Assembly: GCF_003048535.1 (NCBI RefSeq)
Contig: NZ_PIRQ01000010.1
Location: forward strand, 1-50,934
DNA length: 50,934 nucleotides
Origin: Campylobacter concisus
GTDB taxonomy: Bacteria; Campylobacterota; Campylobacteria; Campylobacterales; Campylobacteraceae
Direction: 5' to 3'
Shown one piece after another: positions 44,866 through 50,934 of this stretch. A model generated the notes under the pieces. That model saw nothing but the letters and a program-made list of their open reading frames with translations, was not told the DNA's origin and searched no databases. A program made the position numbers and the translations under genes. How positions within the stretch are numbered: position 1 is the stretch's first letter; every line of letters starts with the position of its first letter.

Positions 44866-46716
44866 TTAAATTTTATCTTTGACACTTTCAATATACAAGC
44901 TTTGGCTTGGGAATGCGAAATTTAGACCATTTTGCTTTAAAATATCCATAATCTTTAGCATTACATCTTGCTTGACATCTAAAAATTCTCCCCAAACGAT
45001 AGTCTTTGCAAAACAATAAACTAAGATATTTATCGAGCTATCTGCAAAATCATCAACTACGACAAATAAATTTGATTTATATCCAGCATAATCATCAACC
45101 GAAACTATACTTTGTCTATATTTTAGCCCTTTTTTCTTTGCTGTTATATCCTCACTTTTGGCAATATCTGGATGATTTATCAACATAGTTTTTATGTCAT
45201 CTACACATTTTTTAATCTCATCAGTTGTCGCTCCATATTCAATACCTATTAGCATTCTAATACGTCTACCGACTTTTCTTCTACTCCAGTTTCTAACAGG
45301 ATCACTTGCTAGCTTTGAGTTTGGCACAAAGATTAAAGCATTATCAAAACTTCTAATAGTCGTCTTTCTAAAGCCAACCTCAACGACAGTGCCCTCTATA
45401 TCACCACAAACTATCCAATCTCCTTGCGAAAATGAGTTATCAAAGAGCATCATAACAGAAGCAAAGAAGTTTGCGATGATGTCCTTTGCAGCAAATGCAA
45501 CAGCAAGACCGCCGATACCAAGGGAGGCTATGAGTGCTGATATATCAAAGCCAAGCTTTTGAAGAATTAGTAAAAGTGCGATTATTAATACAATTACATA
45601 GACCACTTTTAAAACTAAATTTACGACCTCTTTTCGTCTGCTCTTTTGAGCGATTTTATCGATTATTACTATGCCATAACCATTTAGAATGGTTAAAACA
45701 AGCCATGAAAATGCGACTATATAGACGATCGAGAAGATATTTGCTAGAGTTAGTGGCACTGGTACTGGATAAAAGCCAACACCGATACAAATATTTAGCG
45801 CATAAATGATAAGAAGTGCAGAGATAGGTTTTTTAACGATATCTACTATCTGATCCTTTGCCTCCTTTACACCTTCACCAGAGGCAATAAGTGACATAAG
45901 CCAGTACGTGAGTTTGGCAAGAATTCTTGTAAGTGAGACAAAAAATAAAAATACTACGATTATAACTACGATCTTACCAACGTTAAATTTTGCCGAATTT
46001 ATAGAAGTTAGCTTATTTATATATTCGACCGTATCGACTAAATTTAGCTCTGATAAGATCATGCTTGAGCTCAGAAGATCGGCATTGTTTTTAAGATAGA
46101 TTAAAATTTCCTCATCAGTCTCTTTTTTTAAATCAAGCTCGGCAAATGCGTTATCGTAAGAGCTTGAAGTCTCATTTAGAGAATCTTTTAGCTCTTTTAT
46201 ACTGACGTAAGAATTTGTTTGTAAATTTAAAAGTCCGTTATCTATCACCTCTTTTATAGAGTTTGCTTTAGCACCTTTTTTAAATATCTCTTCAAGATTA
46301 ATTAAAGCCGATAAATAAGCATAATCTATCTTCATTTTCTCAAGCTCAATAGCACTTTGAACATAAGCATCTTTATTTAATTGCTTCTCTAATCTAGCTA
46401 CTTTTTTTTCTAAATTATTTTTTTGCAAAATAAATTTATCAATATCGTTTTGAGTTACTTCAATCTGCATAACATATAGTGGAATTTTTTCCAAAAGGTC
46501 ATTTTTTTTCTTTTGAAGTCCAGCTAAATTTGAATTATCAGCTTTTGTTGAGTTTGTATCTTTTTGCTGTGCTTTTATGATTTGGATTTGGTTGTTTAAA
46601 GTTAAAATTTGATTTGTTAGACTTAGTATATTTTCTTCTTGTGTTTTATTATTTTCAGCACCAAAAAGCATTATAAATGAGAGCAAGACGATGGTTAAAA
46701 TTTTACGCATTTTCAC
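44866..46716 (-). CDS. MscS family mechanosensitive channel with long periplasmic coiled coil
   Basis: 616 residues. Signal peptide (KILTIVLLSFIMLFGAENN), then a coiled-coil extracytoplasmic part (about 25-230), about five membrane helices (about 245-430), then the MscS core. The pore-lining helix is LIASLGIGGLAVAFAAKDII near residue 400, followed by the beta domain with SQGDWIVCGDIEGTVVEVGF and RSFDNALIFVPNSKLASDPV. Releases solutes on hypo-osmotic shock. It is larger than E. coli MscS (286) and closer to the YbdG/MscK-like larger channels. It overlaps the carbonic anhydrase gene by 14 nt and is followed by the acidic peptide gene. Confidence 0.9.
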   Translation of the reverse strand: MKMRKILTIVLLSFIMLFGAENNKTQEENILSLTNQILTLNNQIQIIKAQQKDTNSTKADNSNLAGLQKKKNDLLEKIPLYVMQIEVTQNDIDKFILQKNNLEKKVARLEKQLNKDAYVQSAIELEKMKIDYAYLSALINLEEIFKKGAKANSIKEVIDNGLLNLQTNSYVSIKELKDSLNETSSSYDNAFAELDLKKETDEEILIYLKNNADLLSSSMILSELNLVDTVEYINKLTSINSAKFNVGKIVVIIVVFLFFVSLTRILAKLTYWLMSLIASGEGVKEAKDQIVDIVKKPISALLIIYALNICIGVGFYPVPVPLTLANIFSIVYIVAFSWLVLTILNGYGIVIIDKIAQKSRRKEVVNLVLKVVYVIVLIIALLLILQKLGFDISALIASLGIGGLAVAFAAKDIIANFFASVMMLFDNSFSQGDWIVCGDIEGTVVEVGFRKTTIRSFDNALIFVPNSKLASDPVRNWSRRKVGRRIRMLIGIEYGATTDEIKKCVDDIKTMLINHPDIAKSEDITAKKKGLKYRQSIVSVDDYAGYKSNLFVVVDDFADSSINILVYCFAKTIVWGEFLDVKQDVMLKIMDILKQNGLNFAFPSQSLYIESVKDKI

Positions 46717-47347
46717 CCCTTTTATCTGCTAAAAGTTTGAATGTGCCCTCTTTTAAATCGTAGCTAAAAATTTCGCCGGCTTCTATAATGTAGTGCCAGC
46801 CATAAATTTGAAGATTTCCTCTTTCATACTCCTCTTTTACATTTGGATAAGTCATTATATTTTCGATCGAATTTATAACATTTAATCTCTCAGTTAGCCA
46901 CGCCATTTTTGCTGGATCGTCGCTTGTAAATTTAAGTACTTCTCGTTTGATCGGCTCTATTAGCTTTATCCAATTTCTAACATTTGGCGTAGTTTTGAGC
47001 TTTTTTTCATCCATATAAAGCGCTGCACATCCGCCGCAGTCAGAGTGTCCGCAAATAATGATATTTTTGATATTTAAAAGCTCTAATGCATATTCGATAG
47101 CCGAAGTCGTTGCCAAAAATTCCTCACTCACTCTATAAGGTGGCACAATATTTGCAATATTTCGTACCATAAAAAGCTCACCTGGAAGGCAGTTTGTTAT
47201 CAAATTCGGTACTACTCTTGAATCAACACAGGATATAAAAAGGGTATGTGGGTCTTGTCTATTTTGTAGACTTTTAAAGAGCTCTTCATGCTCCAAAAAG
47301 CCATCTTCCATAAATTTTACCGCACCTTCAAGTAGCGAGTCATCCAT
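46703..47347 (-). CDS. Beta-class carbonic anhydrase
   Basis: 214 residues. Zinc ligands C40, H101 and C104 and the Asp-Arg dyad D42/R44 are visible in FISCVDSRVVPN and ICGHSDCGGC. Interconverts CO2 and bicarbonate, needed for carboxylation in a capnophilic organism. Its end overlaps the MscS start by 14 nt. Promoter TGCTATAAT at 47382-47390. The carbonic anhydrase-MscS pair also occurs in C. jejuni as I recall (gene called cynT or canB there). Confidence 0.94.
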   Translation of the reverse strand: MDDSLLEGAVKFMEDGFLEHEELFKSLQNRQDPHTLFISCVDSRVVPNLITNCLPGELFMVRNIANIVPPYRVSEEFLATTSAIEYALELLNIKNIIICGHSDCGGCAALYMDEKKLKTTPNVRNWIKLIEPIKREVLKFTSDDPAKMAWLTERLNVINSIENIMTYPNVKEEYERGNLQIYGWHYIIEAGEIFSYDLKEGTFKLLADKRGENA

Positions 47348-47381
47348 AAAAATTTATCTCCATTTTTTATATTTTTACGCG

Positions 47382-47390
47382 ATTATAGCA
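47382..47390 (-). promoter_or_regulatory. Extended -10 promoter for the carbonic anhydrase-MscS-acidic peptide operon
   Basis: Minus-strand TGCTATAAT, 34 nt before the carbonic anhydrase ATG. The identical nonamer precedes the NifU-like operon at 10 kb. Confidence 0.7.
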
Positions 47391-47517
47391 ACTTTTATTT
47401 AATCTAAAAAATACTTTAATATATAAATTTTTAACTAATATAATTTGTTAAAATTCTTTTTATTCATTGTTTAATTATTTTAGGCTAAACTCATTCAAAA
47501 ATTCATAAGGAGATAAA

Positions 47518-48216
47518 ATGAGTCTGTATGATAGGAATTACGCAAAACAAAATCAAGAAGAACTTGCGTATTCTCAAAGCTCACTAAGCACTTTTATAAA
47601 ACAAACTTATCAACTTTTTGCAGCATCACTACTTTCAGCAACAGCTGGCACTTATGTAGGTATTAGCATTGCTGGCGTTTTTGCAGCAAATAGATTTTTG
47701 TTTTGGGGACTTGTTATAGTCGAGTTTGTACTACTTTTTGGCTTAATGGCAGCTAAACGTAAAGAGGGATTAAATTTAATACTTCTATTTGCGTTTACTT
47801 TCATAAGTGGTCTTACGCTAACTCCGCTACTTTCAGCGATCTTGGCTATGCCAAGTGGAGCTGGTATCGTAGCTCAAGCATTTGGACTAACAACAGTTGC
47901 TTTTGGTGCGTTAAGTGTCTTTGCAATGAATACAAAACGCGACTTTACAACAATGGGTAAAATGTTGTTCATAACGTTAATTGTTATCGTTGCAGCAGCT
48001 ATTATCAATATCTTTGTTAAAAGCACAATGTTTCAACTTGTAATCGCAAGTATTTCATCGATCCTATTTAGCGCATATATACTTTTTGATACGCAAAATA
48101 TTATCCGTGGAAACTACGAAACTCCAGTTGAAGGCGCAGTTGCTTTGTATCTTGATTTTGTAAATCTATTTACATCATTACTACAAATTTTAGGAATTTT
48201 TAATAGAAATGACTAA
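47518..48216 (+). CDS. BAX inhibitor-1/YccA family membrane protein
   Basis: 232 residues with seven hydrophobic segments. Family patterns: LFAASLLSATAGTYVGISIA near residue 33, FTFISGLTLTPLLSAI near 92, and the final SAYILFDTQNIIRGNYETP near 180, carrying the conserved Asp. In E. coli YccA modulates FtsH proteolysis of SecY; related proteins conduct Ca2+. The presence of secG just downstream fits a link to the Sec system but does not prove it. AAGGAGA precedes the ATG. Overlaps the ThiD2 gene by 8 nt. Confidence 0.9.
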   Translation: MSLYDRNYAKQNQEELAYSQSSLSTFIKQTYQLFAASLLSATAGTYVGISIAGVFAANRFLFWGLVIVEFVLLFGLMAAKRKEGLNLILLFAFTFISGLTLTPLLSAILAMPSGAGIVAQAFGLTTVAFGALSVFAMNTKRDFTTMGKMLFITLIVIVAAAIINIFVKSTMFQLVIASISSILFSAYILFDTQNIIRGNYETPVEGAVALYLDFVNLFTSLLQILGIFNRND

Positions 48217-48592
48217 AGATGAGCGCATCTACCGAGTAATAGATGCGAATCTAAATAGACTAAAAGAAGGGCTTCGCGTTGTTGAAGATATAAAAAGATA
48301 TGTCTTTGATAACGCCAAGCTCGCCTATAAGATAAAATCCCTCCGCCACAAAGCAAAGATACCACAAACAGAATTTTTAAAATTTAGAAATTCTCAAAAC
48401 GACGTTTTAAAAACTAGCACAAAAAGCGAGCAAGCTAGAAAAAATTTAGATGAGATAATCACTGCAAATTTCAAGCGCGCCCAGGAGAGTGCCCGCGTGC
48501 TTGAAGAGTGCTTTAAGCTCATAAATTTAGAACAAGCCGAGCTTTTTAAAGGCATAAGATACGAGCTTTATGAGCTTGAAAAAGAACTTTAA
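48209..48592 (+). CDS. Stand-alone ThiD2-type protein (thiamine synthesis)
   Basis: 127 residues matching the ThiD2 domain, recognised by YRVIDANLNRLKEGLRVVED at residue 8 and the C-terminal ANFKRAQESARVLEECFKLI. In many bacteria this domain is fused to ThiE (ThiED2) and has been reported to phosphorylate HMP phosphate; such proteins are often mis-annotated as thiamine-phosphate pyrophosphorylase. Here ThiE is absent, so only the ThiD2 role is supported. It begins inside the end of the YccA gene (8-nt overlap). High helical content, no membrane segment. Confidence 0.75.
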   Translation: MTKDERIYRVIDANLNRLKEGLRVVEDIKRYVFDNAKLAYKIKSLRHKAKIPQTEFLKFRNSQNDVLKTSTKSEQARKNLDEIITANFKRAQESARVLEECFKLINLEQAELFKGIRYELYELEKEL

Positions 48593-48615
48593 CTAAAAAT
48601 TTAAATCTTTTCTTG

Positions 48616-48621
48616 TATAAT
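48616..48621 (+). promoter_or_regulatory. Promoter -10 box for secG
   Basis: TATAAT with TG directly upstream (TTGTATAAT), 38 nt before the GTG start of secG and 24 nt after the ThiD2 stop. It gives secG, the deacetylase gene and frr their own transcription start. Confidence 0.7.
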
Positions 48622-48658
48622 CGCAATCAATTATTTTTAAAAATTTAAAGGAAATTTC

Positions 48659-48988
48659 GTGAGTTTAATATTTTTGATCTTACAGTTTGCTCTAGCTGTC
48701 ATCATAACTATCGCTGTTTTACTTCAAAAAAGCTCATCTATCGGACTTGGGGCATATAGCGGAAGTAACGAGAGTCTTTTTGGAGCAAAAGGACCAGCTG
48801 GATTTTTAGCTAAATTTACTTTTATCGTAGGTATTTTATTTATCTTAAATACACTTGCACTTGGATACTTCTACAATAAAGATCTAAAACGCTCTATCGT
48901 TGATAGCGTCGATAGTAAATCTCTAGTCATACCAAAGTCAAACGACGTACCATCAGCTCCTAGTGCACCACAGACTCCAGCAAAATAA
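48659..48988 (+). CDS. secG: Protein translocase subunit SecG
   Basis: 109 residues with two membrane helices (about 1-20 and 52-72) around the conserved loop SSSIGLGAYSGSNESLFGAK then GPAGFLAK. The start is GTG at 48659, preceded by AAAGGA. The C-terminal tail ends in a Ser/Pro-rich stretch (NDVPSAPSAPQTPAK). It partners with SecY at 18.8-20.1 kb. The deacetylase gene begins 2 nt after its stop. Confidence 0.95.
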   Translation: MSLIFLILQFALAVIITIAVLLQKSSSIGLGAYSGSNESLFGAKGPAGFLAKFTFIVGILFILNTLALGYFYNKDLKRSIVDSVDSKSLVIPKSNDVPSAPSAPQTPAK

Positions 48989-48990
48989 CA

Positions 48991-49950
48991 ATGATAAAAA
49001 CACTTTTAGCGTCATTCTTGACGCTAACATTTGCTTTAGCAGACGCTCATATTTTAGTCTATCATCGCTTTGACGATCCAAGACATACAAGCACTGATAT
49101 TTCTATTAAAAATTTAAGAGAGCAGTTTGAATATTTCAAAAATAATGGCTATGAAGTCGTTAAACTTTCAAAGTTAGTCGATGCTGTAAACGCTGGCGAA
49201 AAAATACCTGATAACTGGATCGTCATCACTGTAGATGATGGTTATAAAAGTTTCTATGACAAGGCCCTTAGTGTATTTAAAGAGTACAACTATCCATTTG
49301 CGCTAATGCTTTATGTGGAAGCCAGCGCAAATAAATATGGCGATTATTTGGACTTTGATCAGATTAAAGAACTTGAGGCTTATGGCGAGATTGGGTACCA
49401 CTCGTACGCTCATCCAAGGATGACAAAGCTTAGCGATGAGGCCTTAAGAGAGGATTTTCAAAAGGGTGTAGAGACCTTTGAAAAACATATGGGTTATAAG
49501 CCAAAATTCTTTGCAGTACCTTATGGTGAGATCGATAGTCGAGTCGTAAAACTTGCAAAAGAATTTGGTTTTTTAGCACTTTTAAATCAAAACTCAGGTG
49601 CAGTTTCAGACAAGAGTGATGTTTACGATCTTTATAGAACGCCCGTAATGAACGGTACAAAAATAGCACTAACTTTTAATAGTAAATTCCTAAATGCCCA
49701 GTGGATATTTCCAGATAGCTATCCACAAAATAATGCGATCGATAAGCTAATCATCAAAACCGATACAAATGCTAGCGAAGGTAACTTTTTCATGACCGGC
49801 TTTGACGGCTTTAAAAAAGTACCTATGACAAATGGCGTTTTTGAGTGTAAATTTGATCCACCGCTCGACAAACGCAAAGTTTTAATATCACTAAAAGTAG
49901 ATCATCAACGAAGTACAAAACTTCTAATAAAGGACATCAATGCTAAATAA
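48991..49950 (+). CDS. Exported polysaccharide deacetylase (NodB family)
   Basis: 319 residues. Signal peptide [18 protein letters not shown] (cleavage near residue 19), so periplasmic. NodB domain about 20-220: ILVYHRFDD (near 21), TVDDGYKS (metal and base Asp82-Asp83), GYHSYAHP (metal His137, His141) and [12 protein letters not shown] (near 174). The family removes N-acetyl groups from peptidoglycan, PGA-like polymers or other glycans; the target is not decided here. The C-terminal part (about 230-319) is a separate, beta-rich domain of unknown role. It overlaps frr by 11 nt, an unexpected insertion in the secG-frr pair I recall from C. jejuni. Confidence 0.88.
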   Translation: MIKTLLASFLTLTFALADAHILVYHRFDDPRHTSTDISIKNLREQFEYFKNNGYEVVKLSKLVDAVNAGEKIPDNWIVITVDDGYKSFYDKALSVFKEYNYPFALMLYVEASANKYGDYLDFDQIKELEAYGEIGYHSYAHPRMTKLSDEALREDFQKGVETFEKHMGYKPKFFAVPYGEIDSRVVKLAKEFGFLALLNQNSGAVSDKSDVYDLYRTPVMNGTKIALTFNSKFLNAQWIFPDSYPQNNAIDKLIIKTDTNASEGNFFMTGFDGFKKVPMTNGVFECKFDPPLDKRKVLISLKVDHQRSTKLLIKDINAK

Positions 49951-50497
49951 AATTTATGAAACACAAAAAGAGGGCTGCGAGAAGGCAATCGCTTCATTAA
50001 AACGCGATTTTACAACGCTTAGAACGGGCAAGGTAAACATTAATATTGTAGATCATGTAATGGTTGATTATTACGGCTCGCCAACTCCGCTCAACCAAGT
50101 AGCTACTGTGCTTACAAGCGACGCTTCAACTATCGCCATCACACCTTGGGAAAAGAGCATGATAAAAGCGATCTCTTCAGCTATCCAGGCAGCAAATATC
50201 GGCGTCAATCCAAATAGTGATGGTGAGAGTGTCAAGCTATTTTTTCCACCTATGACCGTCGAGCAACGCCAAGAAAATGCAAAACATGCAAAATCAATGG
50301 GAGAAAAAGCCAAAGTTAGTATAAGAAACGTAAGAAAAGACGCAAATGATGAAGTCAAAAAGCTTGAAAAAGATAAAGCTATAACTGAGGACGAGAGCAA
50401 AAAGGGGCAGGATGAAGTTCAAAAAATAACTGACACCTACACTGCAAAAATCGATACTCTTGTAAAAGAAAAAGAAGCCGAGCTTTTAAAAATCTAA
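49940..50497 (+). CDS. frr: Ribosome recycling factor
   Basis: 185 residues, the standard length. Splits post-termination ribosomes with [23 protein letters not shown] near residue 18, [15 protein letters not shown], and the three-helix bundle [20 protein letters not shown] are diagnostic. The start lies 11 nt inside the deacetylase gene, so its translation is probably coupled to it. A strong hairpin follows. Confidence 0.97.
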   Translation: MLNKIYETQKEGCEKAIASLKRDFTTLRTGKVNINIVDHVMVDYYGSPTPLNQVATVLTSDASTIAITPWEKSMIKAISSAIQAANIGVNPNSDGESVKLFFPPMTVEQRQENAKHAKSMGEKAKVSIRNVRKDANDEVKKLEKDKAITEDESKKGQDEVQKITDTYTAKIDTLVKEKEAELLKI

Positions 50498-50516
50498 ATT
50501 TTTAGAAATTTTTCCT

Positions 50517-50548
50517 TATCTAGCTACTTTTATGTGGCTAGATATTTT
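50517..50548 (+). terminator. Terminator of the secG-frr operon
   Basis: Inverted repeat TATCTAGCTAC (50517-50527) / GTGGCTAGATA (50534-50544), 11 bp with one G-T pair and a 6-nt loop, followed by TTTTC. Confidence 0.8.
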
Positions 50549-50934
50549 CTCAAAATAATATTTTAGAAAAATATTTATTTAGTGGCTAATTTAATTTTTT
50601 ATCTGTTGTGTTTTTACCTATTAAATATAAATAGAACCTAACTATATAAAATATAGCCACCACTTTGTCTTTAAGCTATTTCCATGAATTTTTAATTTAA
50701 TTTCTTATTTTGAGTTTGTCTTAACTTTTTCACTCAATATTATTAATTTTATGTATATTTATACACTGGATTACTACCTATTATGTATTTTGGATGTGCT
50801 ACTACAAATATTATTTTGAGAATTTAAGATAGTCAAAAATAAAATATAAAAACTCTTAAACTTTTCCTTATCTTACAATATCTTACTTTGAATAAGAAAT
50901 TTACTGATATTTTTAGTTCTAGTAAATTTTGGGC
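50549..50934. other. AT-rich noncoding DNA at the right edge
   Basis: About 390 nt with stops in all frames and no credible gene start. More AT-rich than the genes to its left. No tRNA, repeat family or terminator-like hairpin seen. pyrE, which I recall after frr in C. jejuni, is not here. Confidence 0.6.

Noticed and set aside
1-50934. CRISPR array, tRNA or rRNA genes, insertion sequences or prophage
   Set aside because: No regularly spaced repeats, cloverleaf sequences, rRNA signatures, transposase or phage genes were seen on either strand.

Overview
The window looks like chromosomal DNA of a low-GC Campylobacterota (epsilonproteobacterial) species, most likely a Campylobacter of the C. 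concisus type. The reasons are the AT-rich base use, TATAAT promoters with little or no -35 box, the protein sequences, the ribosomal operon without rpmD (L30), and local orders I remember from C. jejuni (moaC with a DUF493 gene; a NifU-like gene, murE, ybaB, ispA, tkt; carbonic anhydrase with MscS; secG with frr). I see no tRNA or rRNA gene, insertion sequence, prophage or CRISPR array.

Layout. 1-2.3 kb, plus strand: moaC, a DUF493 gene and a long coiled-coil protein. 2.3-10 kb, minus strand: a gene string from a NifU-like Fe-S protein through murE, panD, ybaB and a PDZ protein to ispA, followed by a tkt-uppP unit with its own promoter. 10.2-13.25 kb, minus: an NMT1/SsuA-type ABC importer whose first gene encodes a small protein resembling the H-cluster domain of [FeFe]-hydrogenases. 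13.4-14.4 kb, minus: a probable flagellum-associated exported protein behind a well-matched sigma-28 promoter. 14.6-28.6 kb, minus: one long S10-spc-alpha ribosomal protein cluster (rpsJ to rplQ) with secY, map, infA and rpoA.

28.9-34.5 kb, plus: a Type IIG restriction-modification protein whose last codons contain a G10 tract, a P-loop ATPase, a secreted protein and rnhB. 34.5-39.2 kb: tpx and a trans-sulfuration enzyme (minus), a DIP1984-family gene (minus), a MalY/PatB lyase (plus) and Fe-SOD (minus), with a noncoding stretch containing short repeats before sodB. 39.7-42.5 kb, plus: a TRAP dicarboxylate-type transporter (dctPQM). 42.5-47.3 kb, minus: two tandem membrane diguanylate cyclases, and a separate unit of carbonic anhydrase, MscS channel and a 52-residue peptide with no basic residue. 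47.5-50.5 kb, plus: a YccA/BI-1 protein, a stand-alone ThiD2 domain protein, secG, a polysaccharide deacetylase and frr. Both window ends are AT-rich noncoding DNA.

Most of the content is housekeeping: translation, envelope precursors (uppP, ispA, murE), central carbon metabolism (tkt), cofactors (moaC, panD, ThiD2) and oxidative or sulfur stress (tpx, sodB, two PLP lyases). The points most worth pursuing are the [FeFe]-hydrogenase-like protein with its ABC importer, the G-tract at the junction of the restriction gene and the ATPase gene, the acidic peptide beside the MscS channel, and strong RNA hairpins inside and ahead of the ribosomal cluster.
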